Assembly: GCA_026003395.1 (NCBI GenBank)
Contig: BPHE01000019.1
Location: 1 to 37,556 of the forward strand
From: Vicingaceae bacterium
Lineage (GTDB): Bacteria; Bacteroidota; Bacteroidia; Flavobacteriales_E; Vicingaceae
Direction: 5' to 3'
Length of the DNA stretch: 37,556 nucleotides
The notes beneath the pieces were generated by a model that did no database searches, was not told the origin of the DNA, and worked only from the letters and a program-made list of their open reading frames with translations. The position numbers and the translations under genes were made by a program. Positions 17,775 to 26,274 of the stretch are shown here, in pieces (within the stretch, counting starts at the first letter, position 1; each line of letters begins with the position of its first letter).

Positions 17775-18330
17775 ACATCATAAGTTTTGCATTGCATATA
17801 CAAGGACATCCGCAAATGGGACATTCATAACTTTTTTGCAAGCTCTCGTGTTTCCAAAAGTAGGCAATTTTTCCCAAAGTTTTATATCCCATTCCGGAAA
17901 GCATATTGGCCATGATGTTGCCCGGATAATCCCAAATGAAAGAAAACACCGGTGTTATATTTTCATGTATAAATGATTGATGCAACCGCACTGACAGCAT
18001 CTTCCCAATACCTTTATTTCTCATAAGCGGATAAACACATAAATGTTTTCGCCATCCAACTATTTTATTGTCGTTTAAATTGAGATTTATTTCCGTTTCA
18101 GCCAAATGTTCATGCAGTATTGTTTTGAAATCTTTCCATGCAATTTTCCGACCGACGGCTATTCCCGCCAATTGATTCTGATATACAGCTTTTAAGGCAA
18201 TGTACGGTTGGGTGGGAAAGTTTATCAGTTCGTTTTTAGAAATATAATTTTTCCCGAGGCAAACATTGCATAGTGTATATATCTCATCCAAATCTTCATT
18301 TTGGACAGGATATATTTCACATTTCTCCAT
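17761..18330 (-). CDS. GNAT-family N-acetyltransferase with C-terminal cysteine cluster
   Basis: A 189-aa acyl-CoA-dependent acetyltransferase. The acetyl-CoA-binding motif A is visible as CVYPLMRNKGIGKMLSVRLHQ (the R/Q-x-x-G-x-G loop), followed by a typical strand and helix and the GYKTLGKIAYFWKHESL ending. Two cysteine features are unusual: C21-x-x-C24 near the N terminus and a tail with C170, C173, C175, C177 and C179 in ECPICGCPCICNAKL, suggesting metal binding. The substrate is unknown. It is the first gene of a long minus-strand run and overlaps the small lipoprotein gene. Confidence 0.8.
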   Translation of the reverse strand: MEKCEIYPVQNEDLDEIYTLCNVCLGKNYISKNELINFPTQPYIALKAVYQNQLAGIAVGRKIAWKDFKTILHEHLAETEINLNLNDNKIVGWRKHLCVYPLMRNKGIGKMLSVRLHQSFIHENITPVFSFIWDYPGNIMANMLSGMGYKTLGKIAYFWKHESLQKSYECPICGCPCICNAKLMMYEKK

Positions 18331-18382
18331 ACGATTTTAACATTATTCCTCTTTAGGAAAAATCAAAAATTTGTCTATTTAC

Positions 18383-18416
18383 AAAAAAAGGGAATGCATT
18401 GCATTCCCTTTTTTTT
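18383..18416. terminator. Strong bidirectional intrinsic terminator
   Basis: A-tract, then GGGAATG, loop CATTG, CATTCCC and an eight-T tract. The stem is G+C-rich at its base and has A/T tracts on both sides, so it can stop transcription on either strand. On the minus strand it lies 14 nt beyond the stop of the PpiD/SurA-like gene and insulates the trmB operon from the GNAT gene. Confidence 0.9.
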
Positions 18417-18430
18417 CCGGTATAGGTCCA

Positions 18431-20527
18431 TTAATAAAATTTGATTCTTTTATCCACGACATTTGCTTTTTCACGCAATGCTTCATAAACCTCAAATTGC
18501 ACTCTGTTTTGCATGCCGGACATGATTCTTTTCTGAATGGCATCGGGGTCGGTCATCTCAGGAGCTTCAATAATGTCAGAAACATATACGGCAAATGTAC
18601 CGGTGTTTCCTTTAATGGGTTTGGACAATTGACCTTTGTCAAGTGAAAATATTTTTCCCTGCAAAAAGGGCTCCCGGCCAACATTAGGAATAGAATAATT
18701 GGCAAATGTGATACCAAAGGCATTCTCTACAGGCAATTTCAACTGTCCTGATAGTTCTTGTAAAGAAGTGTAGGTGCCGAATTCTTGAGAAAACATTTGA
18801 TATTTTTTCTCTTTTAACACTTCACGTTTCACGTCTTCTTTGACAAATTCCAAGGGGGCTATGCCTTTTTCGTATACTTCTTTAATCACTGCTACTACAA
18901 TTTTGTTGTCGAAACGCATGGGTTCGCTAATTTCATTTTTATCGTTGTTGAAAGCCCATCTGACCAATTCACGTGCTCCTGCAATGTCATTGATAAGACG
19001 ATCGTTGGGTTTGACATTTGCTTCGCGCAGGATATATCCTTTTTCTTTGGCAATTTTTTCGAATGATTCGGCATCGGTGACTTCAAAGGAAAAGCTGGAG
19101 GCCTCGTTATATGCCTGTTCAAAAGTTTCATTGCCCGGTTCAACTCTTCTTTCTATGATGCCCACGAGTGCTTTTCTGACGGGTTTACCGATATCTTCGA
19201 CCCTGATTAAATGAACTCCAAATTCTGATTTAACAATTTTCATTTCGCCCTTTTTGGCAGAAAAGCAAGCGTCGTTAAAGGGTTTTACCATGACACCTTC
19301 TGTAAACCAGCCCAAATCGCCTCCTTTTTGGGCAGATCCAAAATCTTGCGAAAATTCTTTTGCGAGATCTTCAAATTTGGCTTTTCCTTGTTCTATTAAT
19401 TTTTTTAAACTGTCGGCTTTTGCAAATGCAGCACTATCGCCTTGCTCCTCAATATTGATTAAAATATGCCGTGCTTTGACACTGTCGGGAGCTTCTTTAA
19501 ATTTAATTACTTTCGCTATTTGATATACATTGCCTTCCATGACCGGGGGCAGCACTGTGCCTTCTGGCTTGTTGAAAGCAACAGTGTCAAAAGCCAAAGG
19601 CAATCCTTTTCCGGGAGAATAATATTGTGGATTCATGGGGTTGTCGGAATTGTTGAGTATAAACAATGTGTCTTCTTTAGGGTCTTTTATGGCTGCCCAT
19701 TCTTCTACAATATCTTCAGCCCATTTACGTGCTTCCTCAAAATCTTTCTGAGTAGGATAGATGTCCCAACTGACGTATAAAATTTCTCTTGATTCGTCTT
19801 GTTTATACAAATTTTTGTGTTCGCTGTAATATTCTTCAATTTCATCATCACTGATACTGACAAGTGAATCGGGCAATGATTCGTATCTTTTCACTACATA
19901 TTGAATGTTCATTTTTTTGTTGTTGTTGACATGATCGATTTTTGCTTCTATAGAAGTGGCATATAGACCTTTTTTGATCAATGTATAGTATTTGTTTCTC
20001 AAGCGTTCTTTTGCAATGAAATCTTCAAATTGCAACCATTGGGCTTTTGCTTTTCCGGATGGGTCTTGATCCATGTTTTTCAAAAATCGTATAACGTCTT
20101 GTGTGTTAAATTCTCCGGTTTGAGGATTGGTAAATGCTTGTTTTACTTGCGGGTGAATGTTTTTTCCTTGAATCATGTCAAAAAGTTCTTCGGGGCTCAC
20201 ATCCAGACCTAATTTGGCAATTTCTTTGTCGATCAGCTTTTCGGTAAGAATTTGATACCAAACCTGTTCTCTGATGGTTTGAACAACGTCTGCAGTGGCC
20301 GGTTGTTGCTGTCTTTCTTCATAATTGGCAACTTCGCGATTGACGCGGTTTTCAAACTCCAAGACCGATATTTCTTCTCCGGCAATTTCTCCCACACTTC
20401 TGTCTTGAGAATTAAAAGCACCACGGTTGCTTAAGAAATCGTTAAGAATAAAAGCAAGCAACGATCCGCCTATCAATACCAGCAAGAGAATTGAAAATTT
20501 TTCTCTGATTTTTCCTATTAATGCCAT
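18431..20527 (-). CDS. Membrane-anchored peptidyl-prolyl isomerase, PpiD/SurA-N type
   Basis: A 698-aa periplasmic folding factor anchored by one N-terminal span (residues about 13-30, LLLVLIGGSLLAFILNDF). A SurA-N-like chaperone region follows, then a parvulin domain at about 350-450 (KARHILINI, then FEDLAKEFSQDFGSAQKGGDLGWF and FGVHLIRVEDIG), which catalyses prolyl cis-trans isomerisation. The C-terminal third resembles a second, degenerate parvulin-like fold. This architecture matches PpiD, the chaperone at the Sec exit site, in Bacteroidota size. It is the last gene of the trmB-ATL-CNNM run but is separated from the CNNM gene by 112 nt with a TATATTCG box (20559 to 20552), so it may have its own promoter. 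Confidence 0.9.
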   Translation of the reverse strand: MALIGKIREKFSILLLVLIGGSLLAFILNDFLSNRGAFNSQDRSVGEIAGEEISVLEFENRVNREVANYEERQQQPATADVVQTIREQVWYQILTEKLIDKEIAKLGLDVSPEELFDMIQGKNIHPQVKQAFTNPQTGEFNTQDVIRFLKNMDQDPSGKAKAQWLQFEDFIAKERLRNKYYTLIKKGLYATSIEAKIDHVNNNKKMNIQYVVKRYESLPDSLVSISDDEIEEYYSEHKNLYKQDESREILYVSWDIYPTQKDFEEARKWAEDIVEEWAAIKDPKEDTLFILNNSDNPMNPQYYSPGKGLPLAFDTVAFNKPEGTVLPPVMEGNVYQIAKVIKFKEAPDSVKARHILINIEEQGDSAAFAKADSLKKLIEQGKAKFEDLAKEFSQDFGSAQKGGDLGWFTEGVMVKPFNDACFSAKKGEMKIVKSEFGVHLIRVEDIGKPVRKALVGIIERRVEPGNETFEQAYNEASSFSFEVTDAESFEKIAKEKGYILREANVKPNDRLINDIAGARELVRWAFNNDKNEISEPMRFDNKIVVAVIKEVYEKGIAPLEFVKEDVKREVLKEKKYQMFSQEFGTYTSLQELSGQLKLPVENAFGITFANYSIPNVGREPFLQGKIFSLDKGQLSKPIKGNTGTFAVYVSDIIEAPEMTDPDAIQKRIMSGMQNRVQFEVYEALREKANVVDKRIKFY

Positions 20528-20639
20528 TGTAAAATAATTTTAAACGGGCTGCGAATATACTAAAGTTCCTAAAACCAATAACTTTTTTTGACAACAAGTT
20601 TGCAACTCAAAGTGTAAAAGGTATTAAGAATTTTTGCAA

Positions 20640-21887
20640 TTAATCGTTGATTTTTAGCAATACTAAATCAATGGTTTTATTGTTGACTTGTTTGACGATG
20701 ATGGTATAATTGTCAATAACAATTCTATCGTTGGGTTTAGGGATAGATTGCATATGATGTAAAACAAGCCCGGCCAGTGTGGAGTAATTTTCATTTTCAG
20801 GAATTTCCCAACCATATTTTTTGTTAAGATAATCAACTTCCAGACGTCCGGATAAAAGGTATTCGTTGTCTGAAATTTTCTTTTCGGTCAATTCTTGTTC
20901 GTCATGTTCGTCTTCTATTTCTCCAAAAATTTGTTCAACGATATCTTCTATAGACACTATGCCTGCCGTTCCTCCAAATTCATCAAGCACCACTGCTATG
21001 CTCTTCCTTTGTTTGATTAATTGTTTGAGTGCATTTTGGGCACTCATGGTTTCGGGCAAATAAATGGTGCTTTTTAGCACCTGTTTGATACTTTCAGGTT
21101 TTTTATACATTTCAAAAGAATGCACATAACCAATGATGTTGTCGATGTTGTCTCTATAAACCAATATTTTAGAGTAGCCGGTTTCAATAAATAACTTTTT
21201 TAATTGTTCGATGGGTTGATCTATTTCAATGGCGCAAATTTCTGTCCGGGGAACCATACAATCGCGTATTTTCAGGTTGGTAAACTCAAGTGCGTTTTTC
21301 AATATTTCAAGTTCGTTGTATAAATTTTCTTCTACTTCTTCGTTGATATTTTCTATCATGTGATCAAGGTCGTGTTTGGAAAATATTCTTTTGTTTTCTT
21401 GTTGATGGTTGCCTGTGATTTTATAGATTAGCAAGATAAATTGATTTACTAAAAAAACAATAGGATAAAAAATTATGTAAAAAAGAAACATCAATGGAAA
21501 GAAAGTTTGCAAAGCCGCATCTGATTGCAAACCGAATATAATTTTGGGAATAAATTCAGCAAAAACCAGGACAATGGCTGTGGAAGCTATGGTAGTGATT
21601 ATCAATTGCAGGTAATTTTCTTTAATCCATTGCTGCACGACAGGATCAAACAATTCATTGAATGACAATCCGAAAATTACAAGAGCAATGTTATTTCCTA
21701 CCAGGAATGTTGTGATTAGGGGGGCAGGGTCGTCAACAAATTTTGAGAGCACTCTGCCATACCATTTCCCTTGTTGATTGTCGATCTCTATTTTCAAACG
21801 GTTGGCTGTGATAAAAGCCATCTCCATGCCCGAAAAAAATGCCGACAAAACAAGGCCTAAGATGATCAGAAAAAATGTTGTGGTCAT
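20640..21887 (-). CDS. CNNM/CorC-HlyC family membrane protein (DUF21-CBS-CorC_HlyC)
   Basis: A 415-aa inner-membrane protein. The DUF21 domain has about four hydrophobic spans (1-160) and a conserved SGMEMAFITANRLKIE start. A tandem CBS pair (about 200-320; RDCMVPRTEICAIEIDQPIEQL, then AVVLDEFGGTAGIVSIEDIVEQIFGEIEDEHD) and a C-terminal CorC_HlyC domain (about 335-415) follow. CNNM/CorC proteins are linked to Mg2+ transport or sensing, and the Bacteroidota gliding protein GldE has the same domain order. No other gld genes are near, so a GldE name is not justified. It starts 1 nt after the alkyltransferase-like gene, a tight operon. Confidence 0.92.
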   Translation of the reverse strand: MTTTFFLIILGLVLSAFFSGMEMAFITANRLKIEIDNQQGKWYGRVLSKFVDDPAPLITTFLVGNNIALVIFGLSFNELFDPVVQQWIKENYLQLIITTIASTAIVLVFAEFIPKIIFGLQSDAALQTFFPLMFLFYIIFYPIVFLVNQFILLIYKITGNHQQENKRIFSKHDLDHMIENINEEVEENLYNELEILKNALEFTNLKIRDCMVPRTEICAIEIDQPIEQLKKLFIETGYSKILVYRDNIDNIIGYVHSFEMYKKPESIKQVLKSTIYLPETMSAQNALKQLIKQRKSIAVVLDEFGGTAGIVSIEDIVEQIFGEIEDEHDEQELTEKKISDNEYLLSGRLEVDYLNKKYGWEIPENENYSTLAGLVLHHMQSIPKPNDRIVIDNYTIIVKQVNNKTIDLVLLKIND

Positions 21888-21888
21888 T

Positions 21889-22224
21889 TTAAATCAATTC
21901 TTCAAGAGGGTCCCAGAAATATTTTTCAAAGTTAACAATTTTGTCATTCACAACCTTTATGCCTTCTTTTTCCAATAATTGTTGCATGCGTTCGGGCGTT
22001 TCAAAATGCCATTTGCCGGTGAGCATGCCATTCCGGTTGACCACTCTGTGGGCAGGCACAGGATTGGCTGCCTGATGACTCGCATTCATAGCCCAACCAA
22101 CCCAACGTGCTCCTTTGCTTGTGCCAAGGCATCTGGCTATAGCGCCATAAGTGGTCACCCTGCCGGGAGGGATTTTTCTTACAATCTCCCATACCAATTC
22201 AAATGTCAGTGAGTCCTTATTCAT
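21889..22224 (-). CDS. Alkyltransferase-like protein (ATL; MGMT family without the active cysteine)
   Basis: A 111-aa protein of the O6-alkylguanine-DNA alkyltransferase fold. The motif normally PCHRV reads PVPAHRVVNRNG, with A58 in place of the alkyl-accepting cysteine, which is the hallmark of ATL proteins. These bind O6-alkylguanine lesions and flag them for nucleotide excision repair instead of repairing them. The ATG at 22224 is preferred; the TTG at 22236 would overlap trmB. It lies 1 nt from trmB on one side and 1 nt from the CNNM gene on the other. Confidence 0.9.
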   Translation of the reverse strand: MNKDSLTFELVWEIVRKIPPGRVTTYGAIARCLGTSKGARWVGWAMNASHQAANPVPAHRVVNRNGMLTGKWHFETPERMQQLLEKEGIKVVNDKIVNFEKYFWDPLEELI

Positions 22225-22225
22225 C

Positions 22226-22897
22226 TTACCAACCAAAACAGAGATATTTAATTGTTTTGTTTTCCTTTAAAAACATTTTTTCGTAGTGTGTTTGTATGGA
22301 CTTCAAATAAACTGGCAATTGACTATTTTGATTGTCTGCATATAAATCCGGAGTATTCTGATATATACGCATGCCTGTTTTTTCTATTTGATTCATAGTA
22401 TATTCATATAACAAATCGCTGTCTGTTTTAAGGTGTATTTTACCCTCGGGCTTAAGAATTTCTTTATACATCATCAAAAAACGGTCATATGTTAGACGTT
22501 TTCTTTCTTTTTCTTTTTGAGGATCGGGAAAGGTCAACCAAATTTCGTCCACTTCGTTACGGGCAAAAAAACTATTCAAAAAATCTATTCTTGTTCTCAA
22601 AAATCTGACATTTTTCAATCCTTTTTCCAGAGAAGCTTTTGCTCCATACCAAATTCTGGCACCTTTTATGTCGATGCCGATAAAATTTTTGTCCGGAAAA
22701 TTTTCTGCCAGGCCGACTGTATATTCCCCTTTGCCGCAACCCAACTCCAGAATCAATGGCGACATTCGTTTAAATTCTTCTTGATTCCATTTGTTTTTCA
22801 AAAAATAATCTTTGTTAAACACTTCTTCAAAAGAAGGTTGAATGACATGTGGCATTTGATAATTCTCTGCAAACTTTTTCAATTTGTTTTTTGGCAT
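22226..22897 (-). CDS. trmB: tRNA (guanine-N7-)-methyltransferase
   Basis: TrmB makes m7G46 in the variable loop of tRNAs with S-adenosylmethionine. The SAM-binding motif LELGCGKGEYTVGLA, the acidic FIGIDIKGARIWYG loop and the diagnostic TFPDPQKEKERKR motif are present, with the correct 223-aa length. It is the first gene of the minus-strand run. TATCTTTG on its strand (22937 to 22930) is a perfect -7 box, about 33 nt from the start, although the -33 position has TTTT instead of TTTG. Confidence 0.95.
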   Translation of the reverse strand: MPKNKLKKFAENYQMPHVIQPSFEEVFNKDYFLKNKWNQEEFKRMSPLILELGCGKGEYTVGLAENFPDKNFIGIDIKGARIWYGAKASLEKGLKNVRFLRTRIDFLNSFFARNEVDEIWLTFPDPQKEKERKRLTYDRFLMMYKEILKPEGKIHLKTDSDLLYEYTMNQIEKTGMRIYQNTPDLYADNQNSQLPVYLKSIQTHYEKMFLKENKTIKYLCFGW

Positions 22898-22929
22898 ATG
22901 TTGATTCGTTCAAAATTTTACAAACGCTG

Positions 22930-22937
22930 CAAAGATA
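22930..22937 (-). promoter_or_regulatory. Candidate Bacteroidota -7 element for trmB operon
   Basis: On the minus strand the sequence reads TATCTTTG followed by CAGCG, matching TAnnTTTG exactly. The expected -33 TTTG about 19 nt upstream is TTTT, so only half of the consensus is met. Placed 33 nt before the trmB start. Confidence 0.45.
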
Positions 22938-23056
22938 GGGCTAATTTCAGCACATGAAAAATATCGCCCTTCAACATCCGGTGATTTTCATTTTGAACAC
23001 GTTGATAAAATTACCTTTTTTTTTGATTTACTTTGTCACAGTTTTAAAAGGATTGT

Positions 23057-24250
23057 ATGGATCGCGAAGAAAATATTTTTGACAATACGCAAATAGCTTT
23101 TGAATATAAAAACGATGACGAATTGAAGAAAGCCATATGGATTTTCCGATTGATCGGTTATCCATGGTTGGTCAGATTTGGGTCAAGTTTGACACTTTGG
23201 GCCGTCGAAAATAAATTGCCTGTAAGATGGGTTTTGAAAAATACACTATTCAGCCAATTTTGTGGAGGAGAGAATTTGCAAGAGACCTTGCAAACAGTTG
23301 AAAAAATTTACCGGTATAACGTAGAATCCATTTTGGACTATGGAGTGGAAGGCAAGCAGGTCGAAGAAGAATTTGACCGAACTGCCTCAGAGATAAAAAA
23401 AAATATTCTTCTTTCAAAACAAAACAAAGCTATTCCGTTTGCCGTTTTTAAACCTACCGGTCTTATTCGTTTTTCTTTGCTGGAAAAACTGAGTATACGT
23501 GAGAAATTAAGCAAAGAGGAAGAGGATGAATGGACTCGTGCACGTGAAAGGTTTATATCGGTTTGCAAGTATGCATATGAAAACAATGTGAGTGTTTTTG
23601 TGGATGCAGAAGAATCCTGGATTCAAACGCCTGTAGACAATCTTGTTGAGGAGTGCATGTTGATGTTTAATAAAACCAAACCGGTGGTATATAATACCTT
23701 GCAGATGTATCGCACCGATCGACTCGATTATTTAAAGCAATCGATAGAATGGGCAAAACGTAACAACATTTACTATGGCGTTAAACTTGTTAGAGGCGCC
23801 TATATGGAAAAAGAACGGGAGCGGGCAGAAAAACTCGGCTATAAATCGCCCATACATCCATTTAAAGAAGCCACAGACAATGCTTTTAATCAGGCCTTGC
23901 ACATCTGCGTTGAAAACAGGGATGTTGTGGCTGTTTGTAATGCGACACATAATGAAAAAAGTTGCTTATTGCTGATAGAGTTGATGAAAAAAAACAATGT
24001 GGATAAACAAGATCCAAATTTTTATTTTGCCCAATTATATGGAATGAGCGACCACATCTCGTTCAATCTTGCAGCCCGTCAATACAGGGTGGCTAAATAT
24101 CTGCCATACGGCCCGGTGGAAGATGTCGTCCCTTATTTGATTCGTCGTGCACAAGAAAATACCTCGGTAGCAGGTCAACAAAGCAGAGAATTGTCATTGT
24201 TGTTGAAAGAATGGAAAAGGCGTAAACAAACCCGGAATAAGCATAAATGA
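23057..24250 (+). CDS. putA: Proline dehydrogenase
   Basis: A flavin-dependent enzyme oxidising proline to pyrroline-5-carboxylate on the cytoplasmic side of the membrane. The 397-aa protein is the monofunctional type. Typical motifs are VFVDAEESWIQ, the substrate loop YGVKLVRGAYMEKERERA, FAQLYGMSDHISFNLA and the terminal RRAQENTSVAGQQSREL, where the arginines bind the carboxylate. The P5C dehydrogenase gene is not in the window. The ATG at 23057 follows an AAAGGA-like stretch. It ends in an ATGA overlap with coaX. The symbol putA is used for the PutA-type PRODH domain; prodh is equally suitable. Confidence 0.93.
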   Translation: MDREENIFDNTQIAFEYKNDDELKKAIWIFRLIGYPWLVRFGSSLTLWAVENKLPVRWVLKNTLFSQFCGGENLQETLQTVEKIYRYNVESILDYGVEGKQVEEEFDRTASEIKKNILLSKQNKAIPFAVFKPTGLIRFSLLEKLSIREKLSKEEEDEWTRARERFISVCKYAYENNVSVFVDAEESWIQTPVDNLVEECMLMFNKTKPVVYNTLQMYRTDRLDYLKQSIEWAKRNNIYYGVKLVRGAYMEKERERAEKLGYKSPIHPFKEATDNAFNQALHICVENRDVVAVCNATHNEKSCLLLIELMKKNNVDKQDPNFYFAQLYGMSDHISFNLAARQYRVAKYLPYGPVEDVVPYLIRRAQENTSVAGQQSRELSLLLKEWKRRKQTRNKHK

Positions 24251-24984
24251 AAACACTTTGTATCGATTTCGGAAATACAAGAATCAAATGGGCAGTTTTT
24301 CAAAATGATCAACCGCTCGGTAAAGTATTTGACTGTGAATATGACATTGAAAAATTTTCCAAAAAAATATCAAACGCATCGTTTGATAAAACTATTTATG
24401 CAAGTGTCAAGAAAGATTCTGAGATCATGCCGTTTCTGAAAAAAATCAATACTTCATCGGAATCTAAATCCATAAAAGACCTACAAAAATTCAATTTTAC
24501 GAGCGATTATGATTTATCACAAATAGGGCAGGACAGAATGGCTGTGATTGCTGCCGGTGTTGAGGCGTATCCAAATAGACCATTGCTCTTGATAGATGCA
24601 GGAACTTGCATAACATATGATTTTGTTAATGAAAAAAATCATCATTTGGGGGGTATGATCAGTCCGGGAATAACCATGCGAGCAAAGTCGTTCCCTGCAT
24701 TTACTTCAAACCTTCCGGATATTTCGGGGAAAATTGGAGATTTGACTTATTCGTTCCCGGCTAAAAATACTTTTCAAGCCCTTTGGCTTGGATCGGTCTA
24801 TTCTGCCGTGTTGGAGGCAACTAAAATGACAGATGAGTTTTTTAGGCAATATCCTGACGGAATTTGCGTTATCAGTGGTGGCGACTCAAAATATTTTGAA
24901 AACCACCTTAAAAATGCCATCTTTGCACCTGCAAATTTTTTATTGAAAGGAATTTATGCATTGTTTAAACTTAATGAATTTTAA
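24247..24984 (+). CDS. coaX: Type III pantothenate kinase
   Basis: CoaX phosphorylates pantothenate, the first committed step to coenzyme A. It is an ASKHA-fold kinase; the phosphate-1 motif CIDFGNTRIKWAVF, the pantothenate-binding GQDRMAVIAA, the phosphate-2 motif LIDAGTCITYDF and the GGMISPGITMRAKSF loop are all present. The 245-aa length is normal. It overlaps proline dehydrogenase by 4 nt and the next gene by 11 nt, beginning a five-gene run coaX-OMP-TPR-lptC-small protein. Confidence 0.95.
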   Translation: MKTLCIDFGNTRIKWAVFQNDQPLGKVFDCEYDIEKFSKKISNASFDKTIYASVKKDSEIMPFLKKINTSSESKSIKDLQKFNFTSDYDLSQIGQDRMAVIAAGVEAYPNRPLLLIDAGTCITYDFVNEKNHHLGGMISPGITMRAKSFPAFTSNLPDISGKIGDLTYSFPAKNTFQALWLGSVYSAVLEATKMTDEFFRQYPDGICVISGGDSKYFENHLKNAIFAPANFLLKGIYALFKLNEF

Positions 24985-26263
24985 AATAATTCTTCCGGTC
25001 TCACTCTTTTTCTTGACTGCGGTTGCAATGGCTCAATCTTACAATCAGTTTATGTATTCTCCGGTCGGATATGGCTATGAGATTAATAATTCATCTTCAT
25101 TTAACAATTCTATCGGAATAGAAGGTCTTAACCAAATTGGTGATAACATAATTTCTCCGGCCAATCCTGCAATAACATCATTCTATTCTTTGGCATTGTT
25201 TGATCTCGGTATATTGAATATGCATTCGTTTTCAAAAAACAACAATGTCAATACATATAATTTCGATGCACTTGTCAATCATTTTGGTTTCGGGGCACCT
25301 ATTGTAAATAAAAAAATCGGGTTCGGTCTTGGGTTGCAACCTTTGACCAGGAGCGGATACAACTTTATCGATACTGTCGACGATCCGTTGTATGGAAAAA
25401 TACGGTTTAAAAACACCGGGCAAGGAGGGTTCACTCAGGCGTATTTCAATCTTGGATTCAACAAAACCATTGACAGTATTCATACTTTTGCACTGGGTGC
25501 AGGATTTAGGTATGTGTTTGGAAATGTTTTCAAAATTCAGTCAAAAGAATTTCTTGAAATTCCCAATGTTTACAACAGCCGCTTCATTCAGTCGGTCAGC
25601 CCTTACGATTATTATTTTAATTATGGCCTGAATTACATCAATCATAAGTTTCTGAAAGGTAAATTAAAATTGGCAATTACCTGGCAACCGTCGACACAGA
25701 TAAAATCAGAATACGATCAGTTATTATACACATACAAAGGGTCGGAAAGTACAGAAAGTATCAAAGATACTGTGCTTTATCTCAATCAAACCAATTTTCC
25801 GGTGACTTTTGCCCGGTCATATGGAGCCGGAATTACTTGGGAGAACGACCATCTTGCAATTTTTGGAGAATATAAAACTGAAAAATGGAATGGAGTCAAA
25901 ACAGTTTTTAACGAAACAATGGCAGACAACCATCGTCTGACGGCCGGTTTATCCTGGCTTCCCGACGCAAACAGCATCAAAAGAATAAAAACATTCCGTT
26001 ATTCAGGCGCATTTAAATATTTTAATGGATTTTACACCTTGTATCAAAAGCCGTTTGAATCATATTCTTTAAATTTGGGCCTTTCAATACCTGTCAGAAT
26101 GTCGAAAAATCAGGCAAATTTTACCAAAAACTACATCAATGTCGCCTTAGAGATTGGGAAACGGGGGTTTAGGGATGTCGGTTATCCCGGAGAATTTTTT
26201 GTGAATTTTTATCTTGGCATAAATATTGCCGACAAATGGTTTATAAAACGCAAGTATTATTAA
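24974..26263 (+). CDS. Outer-membrane beta-barrel protein (FadL-like appearance), unknown function
   Basis: A 429-aa exported protein. MNFKIILPVSLFFLTAVAMAQ is the signal peptide, favouring the ATG at 24974 over the one at 24956; it starts inside the end of coaX. The rest has many alternating aromatic strands, Gly-rich turns and a periplasm-to-surface barrel pattern (for example NSIGIEGLNQIGDNIISPANPAITSFYSL, recalling the N-terminal 'NPA' segment of FadL-type proteins). It ends with the strand GEFFVNFYLGINIADKWFIKRKYY. I can assign no substrate. The placement beside coaX is familiar from other Bacteroidota, so it is probably a conserved genus-wide outer-membrane protein. Confidence 0.75.
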   Translation: MNFKIILPVSLFFLTAVAMAQSYNQFMYSPVGYGYEINNSSSFNNSIGIEGLNQIGDNIISPANPAITSFYSLALFDLGILNMHSFSKNNNVNTYNFDALVNHFGFGAPIVNKKIGFGLGLQPLTRSGYNFIDTVDDPLYGKIRFKNTGQGGFTQAYFNLGFNKTIDSIHTFALGAGFRYVFGNVFKIQSKEFLEIPNVYNSRFIQSVSPYDYYFNYGLNYINHKFLKGKLKLAITWQPSTQIKSEYDQLLYTYKGSESTESIKDTVLYLNQTNFPVTFARSYGAGITWENDHLAIFGEYKTEKWNGVKTVFNETMADNHRLTAGLSWLPDANSIKRIKTFRYSGAFKYFNGFYTLYQKPFESYSLNLGLSIPVRMSKNQANFTKNYINVALEIGKRGFRDVGYPGEFFVNFYLGINIADKWFIKRKYY

Positions 26264-26274
26264 AATTTAGAGTT

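Noticed and set aside
17626-17976. A 116-codon plus-strand frame
   Set aside because: It lies antisense to the GNAT and small lipoprotein genes, and its product has no recognisable domain.
18371-18646. A plus-strand frame starting in the terminator
   Set aside because: It begins in the terminator hairpin and runs antisense to the PpiD-type gene.
20640-21887. Naming the CNNM/CorC protein GldE
   Set aside because: The domain order is the same, but no other gliding genes are nearby and the family has several paralogues, so the name cannot be supported.
22236-22236. TTG start for the alkyltransferase-like protein
   Set aside because: It would overlap trmB and adds four poorly conserved residues; the ATG at 22224 sits 1 nt after the trmB stop.
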